A stretch of DNA of 6,571 bases from Beijerinckiaceae bacterium (GCA_947458675.1 CANHAW010000125.1:1-6571); one strand, 5' to 3'. Shown: positions 1 through 6,102, counted from the first letter of the stretch. Notes: generated by a model from the sequence alone, not told the origin. A program made the numbers and translations.

Positions 1-300
1 CATCCACATGGAGATCGGCTCTTCGCGCTTGAAATCGAAGAGCATGCCCCGGTCGGCTGGCAGATAGCGGCGGAACATCAGACCCCGCGCGCGCTGCGCA
101 TCGTCGCGCATGACTTCCACGGAAAAACGATGCGTGCCTGAGGCTGTCTGTATCTCAAGCGGCTCAAGCGCCGCCTCAGCATTGGCCGGGGCGCCCTGGG
201 CATGAGCCCGTCCCGGCAAGACGGCCGAAGCTAGGGCCAAAGCGGCGACCAGCGACAGGCTGGCGGCAACCATGCGGAAAGAAGAGGCAAAAAGCGGCAT
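1..300 (-). CDS. DUF192 family secreted protein (N-terminal part, cut by window edge)
   Basis: Reading leftward from ATG at 300-298 gives 100 codons with no stop, so the C-terminus lies outside the window. Residues 1-34 look like a Sec signal peptide: a hydrophobic run at about 10-28, then an AHA|Q cleavage site near 34/35. The mature part has the start of a DUF192 domain: a beta-strand segment (residues 48-64), then RARGLMFRR (70-78), LPADRGMLFDF (80-90) and EEPISMWM (93-100), the family's best conserved signature. DUF192 proteins are small, usually exported proteins of unknown function, about 150-170 residues long. A GAGG ribosome site (309-306) lies 5 nt before the ATG, supporting this start. 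The gene follows the cold-shock gene on the same strand after 77 bp and may share its transcript. The family call is firm from the motifs; the function is unknown. Confidence 0.9.
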   Translation of the reverse strand, partial: MPLFASSFRMVAASLSLVAALALASAVLPGRAHAQGAPANAEAALEPLEIQTASGTHRFSVEVMRDDAQRARGLMFRRYLPADRGMLFDFKREEPISMWM

Positions 301-331
301 GAAGACCTCGCGGAGCAGGCGCGCACAAGCA

Positions 332-349
332 TGCGTCCGCGCGGGCGCA
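332..349. repeat. Imperfect 18-nt inverted repeat between cold-shock and DUF192 genes
   Basis: The sequence is nearly self-complementary. Outer arms TGCG/CGCA enclose a CCGCGCGG core, with one T/G position that could form a wobble pair. It lies in the 77 bp gap between the cold-shock stop and the DUF192 start. No T-run follows on either strand, so it is not a classical Rho-independent terminator. It could be a weak RNA hairpin or a chance CG-rich palindrome. Confidence 0.3.
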
Positions 350-377
350 GGATCAAGCCGCAAGGCCGTATCGATGC

Positions 378-965
378 TCAATGTGAGATGGGCAGGGTGG
401 TTTCGAGGGGGCGAATTTCAGCCGCCATAAGACCCTTGGGTCCATTGCCGAAACGCACCAGCAGCCCGTCGCCGGGCTTGAGATCCATAATGCCGAAACG
501 ACGCAGCGTTTCCATATGGATGAAAATATCTTCCGTCCCCTCGCCGCGCGTGACGAAACCGAAGCCGCGCACACGATTGAACCATTTCACCACGACAATC
601 TCGAAGCCACCCGTTGGCGTGATCTGCACATGGGTGCGGGCCGCCGGCAGCTGCGAGGGATGCGTGGCGGTCGATTCATCGAGCGAGAGAACGCGGAAGA
701 CCTGCAGACCCTTGGAGCGCTCCTGCACTTCGCAGATGATGCGCGCACCCTCCGGCGCGGTCTGGAAACCGTCGCGACGCAAAGCCGTCACATGCAGCAG
801 AATATCCGCGCCGCCATCGTCGGGCACGATAAAGCCATAGCCTTTGGAAACATCGAACCATTTGATCCGACCGCACATTTCAAGAAGGCCGGCGGGACGC
901 TCAGACGCCGAATCCGCTTCGGCCTGAACGGCCGTGTTCGACAGATGAGGATCGCTGCTACCCAA
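378..965 (-). CDS. Tandem double cold-shock-domain (CSD) protein
   Basis: From TTG at 965 the product is 195 residues with two cold-shock domains, OB folds that bind single-stranded RNA or DNA. Domain 1 (about 32-95) has GRIKWFD (32-38), an RNP1-like KGYGFI (41-46) and an RNP2-like ILLHV (55-59). Domain 2 (about 122-186) has VKWFN (126-130), RGFGFV (133-138) and IFIHM (147-151). Both keep the aromatic residues expected to stack on bases. The linker (96-121) is proline/threonine-rich. The role is probably RNA chaperone or translational regulator in the cytoplasm. The start is uncertain. The frame is open to TTG 1046, with GTG at 1004, TTG at 965 and the first ATG at 878, which directly abuts domain 1. 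I chose 965 because a G-rich GGGGG (977-973) lies 7 nt upstream and the length resembles Hyphomicrobiales relatives as I recall them. It lies downstream of the sirtuin gene on the same strand. Confidence 0.88.
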   Translation of the reverse strand: MGSSDPHLSNTAVQAEADSASERPAGLLEMCGRIKWFDVSKGYGFIVPDDGGADILLHVTALRRDGFQTAPEGARIICEVQERSKGLQVFRVLSLDESTATHPSQLPAARTHVQITPTGGFEIVVVKWFNRVRGFGFVTRGEGTEDIFIHMETLRRFGIMDLKPGDGLLVRFGNGPKGLMAAEIRPLETTLPISH

Positions 966-1089
966 TGTCCTGCCCCCAAGGCAACCTGCATACCGACCCT
1001 GCACATGAAGCCGTCTGTTCCATCGGTCATCCGAATCGACAAACAAGACCCCGGCGAGTCGCGACAGGAAGATAGCATCCGGCCTGCGC

Positions 1090-1887
1090 CTACAAAGGTG
1101 TTTTTTCCGAAGCCTGTGGACGACTCCCCGGATGGCGCCCGAGCGGATCGAGCAGATCGCCGATATCGCCCCGCAAAATCAGGTCTGCCGCAGCGTCCAG
1201 CGGCGTCGCTTCGCGGTTCACAAGAACGAGACGTGCGCCGTTTTCCTTTGCCAACAAAGGGAAACTTGCCGCCGGCTGGACCAGAAGCGAAGAACCGATG
1301 ACGATAAAAAGATCGCAGGAAAGTGTTGCACTGCGAGCACGCAGCATGGCGGCACGCGGCATGGCCTGACCGAAGGAAACAGTCGCCGACTTGACCATCC
1401 CCCCGCAATCGCAGGAGGGCGGCGCGCCCGTCGCGCCAATTCCTGCGCGCACCGCTTGCAATTCATGGCGCCCACCGCAATCCAGACAATGGGCGTAAGT
1501 TCCATTGCCATGCAATTCGATCACATCTGCATCGGGAATGCCCGAGCGCTGATGCAGGCCGTCAATATTCTGCGTGATCAGCGCAGGCATTTTGCCTGCT
1601 GCATGAAGCCGCGCGAGCGCAGCATGTCCGCGCCCAGGCTGCGCGCCGGCATAAAGATCATCCATCGCAAATTTCCGCCGCCATGCCTCAAGCCGCGCAT
1701 CCTGACTGGCAAGAAATGCATCGAAGGGAATGGGCGGATGGCGCTTCCATGCGCTGTCGGGCGAGCGGAAATCAGGCACACCGCATTCGGTGGAAATTCC
1801 GGCCCCGGTGAAGGCCAGAACTTCAGCACTCTCCTCGATCATTTCAGCCAGTGAAAGCCAATCCGTCTCGATGCGCCCTGCGGCCAT
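1090..1887 (-). CDS. Sir2-family NAD-dependent protein deacylase (sirtuin)
   Basis: The 265-residue product removes acyl groups from lysines using NAD+, giving nicotinamide and O-acyl-ADP-ribose. The NAD-binding motif TGAGISTECGVPDFRS is at 27-42, TQNIDGLH with the ribose-binding Asn/Asp at 105-112, and the catalytic histidine H126 in ELHGN (124-128). The zinc module has C134 and C137 (C-x2-C) and C159 and C161 (C-x-C). FGQAMP (172-177), IGSSLLVQPA (197-206) and LVNREATPLD (222-231) complete the Rossmann part. I do not see the Tyr-x-x-Arg pair of desuccinylases such as SIRT5 or E. coli CobB, so deacetylation is the likelier activity (inference). The frame stays open farther upstream, but ATG 1887 is preferred. 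AGGGG (1899-1895) lies 7 nt before it and the Sir2 domain begins soon after. The gene is divergent from the aldo/keto reductase and lies upstream of the cold-shock gene. The name cobB or npdA could be applied, but orthology is not shown. Confidence 0.95.
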   Translation of the reverse strand: MAAGRIETDWLSLAEMIEESAEVLAFTGAGISTECGVPDFRSPDSAWKRHPPIPFDAFLASQDARLEAWRRKFAMDDLYAGAQPGRGHAALARLHAAGKMPALITQNIDGLHQRSGIPDADVIELHGNGTYAHCLDCGGRHELQAVRAGIGATGAPPSCDCGGMVKSATVSFGQAMPRAAMLRARSATLSCDLFIVIGSSLLVQPAASFPLLAKENGARLVLVNREATPLDAAADLILRGDIGDLLDPLGRHPGSRPQASEKTPL

Positions 1888-2023
1888 ACGCTTGCCCCTG
1901 CCCCTGTGCCGATCCTGCCGGCCAGCGCAAGCTTTCACCGCCGGCTGACTTGTGCAAGGGGTTGAAGTCACTGGCCGCACGCGCTCAGATGGGGCGCTGC
2001 GAGGATCAAGGGAGAGGCTCGCC
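1888..2023. promoter_or_regulatory. Divergent spacer between sirtuin and aldo/keto reductase genes
   Basis: This 136 bp gap must hold the promoters of two genes that diverge from it. On the plus strand GGGAGAGG (2010-2017) sits 6 nt before ATG 2024 and fixes the aldo/keto reductase start. On the minus strand two AGGGG copies occur in tandem (1905-1901 and 1899-1895), the inner one 7 nt before ATG 1887. A weak plus-strand promoter-like pair is TTGAAG, a 17 bp spacer, then TCAGAT, but the second box matches poorly. No operator could be identified. Confidence 0.45.
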
Positions 2024-2962
2024 ATGGAATTGCGCAATCTTGGCCGGAGCGGCCTGCAAGTGTCGGTCGTGGGTCTCGGCTGCAATAATTTTGGCGGGCG
2101 CACATCGATTGAAGATTCGCGGGGCGTCATCCATGCCGCGCTGGACCATGGCATCACCCTGTTCGACACGGCCGATATTTATGGCAATCGCGGCGGCTCC
2201 GAGGAGGCTTTGGGCCGCTGGCTCGGCACAAGGCGCAAAGACATTGTGCTGGCCTCGAAATTCGGCATGGCCATGGATGATGAGGGCCACAAGATCGGCG
2301 GCTCGCGGCGCTACATGATGCAGGCGGTCGAGGATTCCCTGCGGCGGTTGAAAACCGATTGGATCGATCTCTACCAATTCCACCGCCCCGATCCCGCGAC
2401 ACCCATCGAGGAGACATTACGCGCGCTCGACGATCTCGTCCGCCAAGGCAAGGTTCGCTATATCGGCTGCTCCAACATGCCCGCATGGCAATTGGTCGAT
2501 GCGCAATGGCAAGCGCAAATGCATAATCTGACGGGCTTTGTCAGCGCACAGGATGAATATTCCCTGCTCCACCGCGCGCCGGAAAAAGATCTTTTGCCCG
2601 CACTGAAAGACAAAGGTCTCGGCCTGCTGCCCTATTATCCGCTGGCGAGCGGCCTGCTGTCAGGAAAATATCGCCGCGATGGTGCCTTGCCCGAAGGCGC
2701 GCGCCTGCAGAAAGATGCGCGCTCGCGCGACCGCTATATGACGGCAGAAAACTGGACGCGTGTCGAAAAGCTCGAGCAATTTGCCCGCGAGCGCGGACAT
2801 CATCTGCTGGAACTTGCCTTCTCATGGCTTGCAGCTCAGGCGCCTGTCGCCAGCGTGATTGCCGGCGCCACACGTCCCGAGCAGATCGCCGCCAATGTGG
2901 CTGCGGCACAATGGAAACTGGGCAAGGATGAGCTTGCCCAGATCGATTCTCTCAGCGCCTGA
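2024..2962 (+). CDS. Aldo/keto reductase family oxidoreductase
   Basis: The 312-residue product is a full-length aldo/keto reductase, a cytoplasmic TIM-barrel enzyme that reduces aldehydes or ketones with NADPH. The catalytic tetrad is complete: D48 and Y53 in FDTADIYG (47-54), K79 in ASKFG (77-81) and H120 in QFHRPD (118-123). Other family marks are the N-terminal hairpin (NLGRSGLQVSVVGLGC, 5-20), RYIGCSN (145-151), YYPLASGLLSGKY (204-216) and the cofactor-phosphate segment GATRPEQIAAN (281-291). The subtype resembles the YghZ/potassium-channel-beta/Tas-like branch rather than small AKRs such as DkgA (inference). The frame is open from 1952, but the GGGAGAGG at 2010-2017, 6 nt ahead of ATG 2024, and the family N-terminus decide the start. 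It converges with the FMN reductase, with stops only 2 bp apart. The physiological substrate cannot be told. Confidence 0.95.
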   Translation: MELRNLGRSGLQVSVVGLGCNNFGGRTSIEDSRGVIHAALDHGITLFDTADIYGNRGGSEEALGRWLGTRRKDIVLASKFGMAMDDEGHKIGGSRRYMMQAVEDSLRRLKTDWIDLYQFHRPDPATPIEETLRALDDLVRQGKVRYIGCSNMPAWQLVDAQWQAQMHNLTGFVSAQDEYSLLHRAPEKDLLPALKDKGLGLLPYYPLASGLLSGKYRRDGALPEGARLQKDARSRDRYMTAENWTRVEKLEQFARERGHHLLELAFSWLAAQAPVASVIAGATRPEQIAANVAAAQWKLGKDELAQIDSLSA

Positions 2963-2964
2963 TC

Positions 2965-3534
2965 TTAAGCGTCGCGCAGATTCATCTTGGCAAATTGCAC
3001 GACCTGCCCGGCCATGATTTCCATCTGCTTGCCGATGCCCTCGTCGGAACAACCTTCGGGGCTGAATTTGACGACGGCAGAATTGACCGCCACGCCCAGC
3101 GGCACGTTCCAACCGCGCAAAGCATGGCCAATGGCGCGCAATTGCGACAGAACCACGCCCGGCCCCTGATAGCCATAGCCGCAGCCGATGGCGCCAACCG
3201 CGCGACCGTCGAAATAGACACGCTCATCGGCGCGCATTTCTTCGACATAATCGATGGCATTTTTGACGAGACCCGAGACGCCGCCGTGATAGCAGGGCGA
3301 GGACAGGATCACGCCATCGGCGCGCCGCAGCGCCTCGATGAGTTTGCGCGCGCCCTCATTCTCATTGGCGGTGGCGGGATCATACATGGGGATCTGCAAT
3401 TCGGCCCCGCCGAAAAGCTGCGTCTGCGCGCCCAAAGCGCGGGCATGGGCAAGCGCCATGGCCAGCGCCTGTTCGGACGATGAGCCCGGACGTGTCGTTC
3501 CGCCGATGCCGACGATGAAGGGTGTTTTTGTCAT
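2965..3534 (-). CDS. NADPH-dependent FMN reductase family protein (flavodoxin-like fold)
   Basis: The 189-residue product has the flavodoxin-like fold of the NADPH-dependent FMN reductase family (PF03358). Evidence is the FMN phosphate loop GIGGTTRPGSSSE (9-21), LQIPMYDP (46-53), the isoalloxazine-side motif SSPCYHGGVSGLVKNAID (78-95) and a GCGYGYQGPG glycine-rich loop (117-126). Members reduce FMN, azo compounds, quinones or metals with NAD(P)H; the one used here is not evident. The frame extends to 3591, but ATG 3534 begins just before the first beta strand. A GAGG (3548-3545) lies 10 nt upstream of it. The gene starts 26 bp after the stop of the SnoaL-like gene on the same strand, suggesting co-transcription. 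It could supply reduced flavin to a partner enzyme encoded elsewhere, or act directly on the SnoaL protein's product. The family assignment is secure; the role is inferred. Confidence 0.92.
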   Translation of the reverse strand: MTKTPFIVGIGGTTRPGSSSEQALAMALAHARALGAQTQLFGGAELQIPMYDPATANENEGARKLIEALRRADGVILSSPCYHGGVSGLVKNAIDYVEEMRADERVYFDGRAVGAIGCGYGYQGPGVVLSQLRAIGHALRGWNVPLGVAVNSAVVKFSPEGCSDEGIGKQMEIMAGQVVQFAKMNLRDA

Positions 3535-3560
3535 TCTTTTTGTACCTCGAAATGCGGGCT

Positions 3561-4166
3561 TTAGCGGGTGAGCTTTTTGCCGGAGAGCCAATCGGCCCCG
3601 TCGGCATAGAGTTTTTCGACTTCAGGCCCGGTCAGACCGGGCATGTCCTTTTTCACCGGATAGCCGATCTGCGATTGCAGATAGGCCAGATGGCGGTAGC
3701 CGGCGGGAAAGGCGTTGAGCAATTGCGGATCGAGCTTGACCATCTGCGACGGATCGACGGGATCCATGCGATCTTTCTCATAGATCGGCTGGCGCAAAAC
3801 AAAGCCCCAACGCCCATCGCGCTTTTCAAGAAAATCGTAGAAGCGGCCCGTGCAGACGACATCTACCAGCACATCATGCACGAGCGCACGCTGGGAAATC
3901 GTCATTTTGGTTTGGGCAATGGCGCGGTTGCCTTCGATATCGGCCGAATGACCGCCGAGGAAATGCAGGATGCTGACGCCATTGGCCCAGCCCTTCTTGC
4001 TCATGTCGATGAATTCGTCCGCCGTGCCCTGCGTCCAGGTCGCCATCATGCGCCCATCGTCGAACCAGACCGTGCGAAAGCGGTCCCAATGGCCGGCATC
4101 GCGCCAGACGACCCAGTTTTCGACGAGTTGGCGGATCGCCAATCGGTCGAGCAGCAGCTCGTTCAT
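3561..4166 (-). CDS. NTF2/SnoaL-like domain protein
   Basis: The 201-residue product looks like a SnoaL-like (cystatin/NTF2-fold) protein. An N-terminal helix of the type LDRLAIRQLVENWVVWRDAGHWD (6-28) is followed by a strand FDDGRMMATW (35-44), then SILHFLGGHSADIEGNRAIAQTKM with strands, and RFYDFLEKRDGRWGFVLRQPIYEKD. The fold forms a small cone-shaped pocket that serves as an enzyme (dehydratase, isomerase, cyclase, dehydrochlorinase) or binding domain. D23 and H68 occupy places resembling the Asp/His dyad of LinA and scytalone dehydratase (inference by eye). After about residue 140 there is a C-terminal extension rich in Pro/Leu/Tyr, making it longer than a minimal 130-150 residue domain. 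ATG 4166 is preceded by GGGTGAG (4178-4172). It heads a probable two-gene operon with the FMN reductase. No signal peptide is seen, so it is cytoplasmic. Substrate unknown. Confidence 0.82.
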   Translation of the reverse strand: MNELLLDRLAIRQLVENWVVWRDAGHWDRFRTVWFDDGRMMATWTQGTADEFIDMSKKGWANGVSILHFLGGHSADIEGNRAIAQTKMTISQRALVHDVLVDVVCTGRFYDFLEKRDGRWGFVLRQPIYEKDRMDPVDPSQMVKLDPQLLNAFPAGYRHLAYLQSQIGYPVKKDMPGLTGPEVEKLYADGADWLSGKKLTR

Positions 4167-4215
4167 GTTTTCTCACCCATCCTTCAGGCGCAGGCCCTCT
4201 GGCCGCGCGGCGCGC

Positions 4216-4245
4216 ACTATAGACGGGAGGGCTATGCGGCTGCAA
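4216..4245 (-). promoter_or_regulatory. Candidate sigma-70 promoter for the SnoaL-like/FMN reductase operon
   Basis: On the minus strand TTGCAG (4245-4240) and TATAGT (4221-4216) are separated by 18 bp. The -10 box matches the TATAAT consensus at five of six positions and is a rare A/T-rich patch in a very GC-rich gap. The -35 box matches at only three. Transcription would begin near 4209, leaving a leader of about 40 nt before ATG 4166. This is a sequence-only prediction. Confidence 0.35.
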
Positions 4246-4333
4246 CGAAGGGGCAGATCGGCCCCGCACGGGGTGGAATCGCGTTTGGAGGGCGCCTGCG
4301 CGCGGGAAAAGCCCCGGCAGGGATGCGATGGCC

Positions 4334-4564
4334 TCAGTTACGGGGCCATTCGACCAGATCGCCGCCAGGCGGCGTGCGTATGGACCGGATGATCGCCTTC
4401 AGCATGGTGCGCGTCAGTTCTTTTGCGTGATCGTCCTTCATGGAATCGAGCATGAGCGCGAGGCGCCCGAAAGCGCAGGCGCGTTCAGCGACGAAATCCG
4501 AATAGGATTCTTCGGGAAATTCCCGGCCTTCAGCAAGGTCCGAGGTATTGTCGTCATCACTCAT
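4334..4564 (-). CDS. Small acidic hypothetical protein (76 aa)
   Basis: I do not recognise this protein. The 76-residue product starts at ATG 4564, with a GAGG ribosome site about 6 nt upstream, although the frame is open to 4630. Residues 1-27 are strongly acidic (DDD at 3-5, many Glu) and probably disordered. Residues 24-63 look like one or two amphipathic helices with Leu/Met/Ala on one face and Lys/Arg/Asp on the other. The tail is Pro/Gly-containing and ends WPRN. There is one cysteine (C30), no signal peptide and no membrane segment. It reads in the same direction as upp, 163 bp downstream of it, with a G/C-rich hairpin in its leader, and lies 167 bp upstream of the SnoaL-like gene. The ribosome site, protein-like composition and lack of a better frame support a real gene, but no homologue was checked. 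Confidence 0.65.
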   Translation of the reverse strand: MSDDDNTSDLAEGREFPEESYSDFVAERACAFGRLALMLDSMKDDHAKELTRTMLKAIIRSIRTPPGGDLVEWPRN

Positions 4565-4585
4565 GAGAGCCTCGCTCGGTCTCAC

Positions 4586-4617
4586 GCCCCCCGCGCATTC
4601 AATCCAAGGCGGGGGGC
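4586..4617 (-). repeat. G/C-rich inverted repeat (9-bp stem) in the leader of the 76-aa gene
   Basis: The arms GCCCCCCGC (4586-4594) and GCGGGGGGC (4609-4617) are perfectly complementary around a 14-nt loop. In the minus-strand transcript the stem ends about 21 nt before the ATG at 4564, directly ahead of the ribosome site. No T-run follows on either strand, so it is not a typical intrinsic terminator of the upstream upp gene. It may act as an RNA stability or pause element, or an inefficient terminator. Confidence 0.5.
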
Positions 4618-4727
4618 CGCGCGGCGTCAAGCTTCACCGCGTGCATGGACGCGGGAATTCTGAGGCAAAGGGCAAACAAGCCGACCGCCGCGCCAAAAAG
4701 CATGGCTGCGCTTGCGCCGGAGCGGCC

Positions 4728-5357
4728 TTATTTCGTGCCGAACATACGATCGCCGGCATCGCCCAAGCCGGGAACGATATAGCCGTGATCATCCAGCTTT
4801 TCGTCCACAGCCGCCGTCCAGATCCGCACATCGGGATGGCGCGCACGCAGATTGGCAATGCCTTCAGGCGCTGCAAGCAGGCAGACAAAGCGGATCTCTG
4901 CCGCACCGGCCTTTTTCAGATGGTCGATAGCCGCGACAGCCGAATTGCCCGTGGCCAGCATGGGATCCATGACGATGACGAGACGCTCGCCAATATCGGC
5001 CGGCGCTTTGAAATAATATTCAACAGCACCGAGCGTTTTCGGATCCCGGTAAAGTCCCACATGGGCGACGCGCGCTGAGGGCACGAGCTGCAGCATGCCA
5101 TCGAGAAAGCCCATGCCCGCGCGCAGGATCGGCGCAAAGACAAGCTTTTTGCCGGCCAGAATCGGGGCGCTGATCGTAGCCAACGGCGTCGTGATACTTG
5201 TCTGGGCCAAAGGCAGATCGCGTGTCACCTCATAGCAGAGCAACATGCCGATCTCATTCATCAGCTCACGAAACGAACGCGTGGAACATTCAATATCGCG
5301 CATGATCGAGAGTTTGTGCTGGACCAGCGGGTGATCGACAAGCCGGACGCCATCCAT
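4728..5357 (-). CDS. upp: Uracil phosphoribosyltransferase
   Basis: The 209-residue product converts uracil and PRPP to UMP and pyrophosphate, the main pyrimidine-base salvage step, in the cytoplasm. Length matches the family (E. coli Upp is 208). Motifs run in order: an N-terminal DHPLVQHKL (8-16), [12 protein letters not shown] (26-37), YEVTRDLP (42-49), [14 protein letters not shown] (75-88), GLYRDPKT (101-108) and the PRPP loop [13 protein letters not shown] (128-140). The uracil-binding C-terminus [13 protein letters not shown] and the terminal MFGTK are also present. The frame opens farther upstream (5444), but ATG 5357 fits the family N-terminus. GGGGAG (5373-5368) lies 10 nt before it, a slightly long spacing. 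It diverges from the small membrane protein across 179 bp. No uracil permease gene is adjacent in the window. Nothing looks truncated or shifted. Confidence 0.97.
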   Translation of the reverse strand: MDGVRLVDHPLVQHKLSIMRDIECSTRSFRELMNEIGMLLCYEVTRDLPLAQTSITTPLATISAPILAGKKLVFAPILRAGMGFLDGMLQLVPSARVAHVGLYRDPKTLGAVEYYFKAPADIGERLVIVMDPMLATGNSAVAAIDHLKKAGAAEIRFVCLLAAPEGIANLRARHPDVRIWTAAVDEKLDDHGYIVPGLGDAGDRMFGTK

Positions 5358-5404
5358 CTGCGCATTTCTCCCCGGAGCAAAACAAGAACCCCGATTGTGA
5401 CCCA

Positions 5405-5445
5405 CTTGCGCCGGCGCGTCGATGCACGCTCGCGCGAGCCGCAAG
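5405..5445. repeat. Nested palindromes in the upp/membrane-protein divergent spacer
   Basis: Two perfect palindromes, GCGCCGGCGC (5408-5417) and GCTCGCGCGAGC (5428-5439), lie 10 bp apart. They are flanked by a longer inverted pair, CTTGCG (5405-5410) and CGCAAG (5440-5445). The block sits 48-88 bp upstream of the upp ATG and about 90-130 bp upstream of the membrane-protein ATG. It could be a regulator binding site shared by both divergent genes, though CG palindromes arise by chance at this base composition. Confidence 0.35.
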
Positions 5446-5536
5446 CCAGCACCAAGGATTCATTTGGCCCCAGCGCCTTGCACACGGCGACGGCATGGCG
5501 CAGATTGCGCCGCGCGTCACAGGGGGAAAGCATCGG

Positions 5537-6007
5537 ATGGTTTATATCTTGGCCGCGACCGCATTCATTCTGGTCGCTGTCGTTGCCTTCCGCACGGCCT
5601 CCCCGGCCCGCGCCCTGGCGATTGCAGGTGGTGCCGGCCTGATTCTGCTGGGAACCCTGTTTTATCTCGCCGACGGCGAGCGCGATGCCCCACCCGCCAT
5701 AGACCCCGGCCAGCTCACCCTTTCCGGGCTGAAAATGACGGCGGACCGCTATGGCCATCAGCTCACTGGCGACATTGCCAATCGCTCGCCGCGCCGTCTG
5801 GGGACACTGACCCTGCGCGTGACCTATCGCGAATGTCCCTCCCCGGAGGCCTGCCGCACCCTCGGGGAGGAAAACCACGAGATTTTCATGGGCACTGCGA
5901 CTGGCCGCACCGGCCATTTCTCGGTTCTGCTTGGCAAAGGTGAACTCGCCGAGAAAACAGGCGCTTCCTGGGTCGTCTCGATTTCCGCCGCCAGCGCTGA
6001 TTTTTGA
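5537..6007 (+). CDS. Small two-helix membrane protein of unknown function
   Basis: The 156-residue product is not one I can name. It starts with a hydrophobic segment (2-18), a short Arg-containing loop (19-25) and a second hydrophobic helix (26-45). A soluble domain (about 59-156) follows. That domain has a beta-rich pattern: QLTLSGLKM, LTGDIANRSPRRLGTLTLRVTYRE, then two cysteines (C100 and C106) and a GHFSVLLGKG strand. The order 'L-x-G-x-I-x-N-x-S ... L-x-V-x-Y' resembles the FxLYD/DUF3426-type immunoglobulin-like domains of envelope proteins (by eye, weak). With two helices the topology would leave the domain on the side of the N-terminus. The cysteines could form a disulfide if that side is the periplasm. 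ATG 5537 is preferred over ATG 5495 because AGGGGG (5521-5526) lies upstream and the first helix starts there. It is divergent from upp and 95 bp before the solute-binding gene. Confidence 0.75.
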   Translation: MVYILAATAFILVAVVAFRTASPARALAIAGGAGLILLGTLFYLADGERDAPPAIDPGQLTLSGLKMTADRYGHQLTGDIANRSPRRLGTLTLRVTYRECPSPEACRTLGEENHEIFMGTATGRTGHFSVLLGKGELAEKTGASWVVSISAASADF

Positions 6008-6067
6008 TCGTTCTGCTATTTTCCTCATTTGACTTCTGCACCCGCGCGGCCTTTTGATGGGGGCGAA

Positions 6068-6083
6068 GCGTCGGGAAAGACGC
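6068..6083 (+). repeat. Small leader hairpin before the solute-binding protein gene
   Basis: GCGTC (6068-6072) and GACGC (6079-6083) can pair around the six-base loop GGGAAA. The stem ends just ahead of the purine-rich AGAGGGAGA ribosome site (6086-6094), so it lies in the untranslated leader of the gene at 6103. It is short and may be incidental. Confidence 0.3.
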
Positions 6084-6102
6084 GCAGAGGGAGAATAACG
6101 AG

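Noticed and set aside
1068..1097. A minus-strand TATCTT with an upstream TTTGTA as promoter for the cold-shock gene
   Set aside because: Both boxes match consensus poorly and the upstream box overlaps the end of the sirtuin coding region; not distinguishable from chance.
516..1301. A 261-codon open frame on the plus strand
   Set aside because: It covers the cold-shock and sirtuin genes in antisense and lacks any motif; the minus-strand products are recognisable families.
4250..4273. Two overlapping G/C hairpins that could alternate (GGGGC/GCCCC and CCCC/GGGG)
   Set aside because: Short stems of this kind are common at this base composition, and there is no leader peptide, T-run or ligand-binding fold to support an attenuator.
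3522..4430. A 302-codon open frame on the plus strand across the SnoaL-like and neighbouring region
   Set aside because: It runs antisense to the SnoaL-like gene, whose protein has clear domain structure. The plus-strand frame shows no recognisable domain and is typical of shadow frames in GC-rich coding DNA.
4695..4727. A possible upp terminator: a run of five T on the minus strand
   Set aside because: The best stem directly before the T-run is only about four base pairs, too weak for a Rho-independent terminator.
6029..6057. A promoter-like TTGACT followed 17 bp later by TTTTGA ahead of the solute-binding gene
   Set aside because: The -35 match is good but the -10 match is poor, and no other support is visible. 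Too weak to list as a feature.
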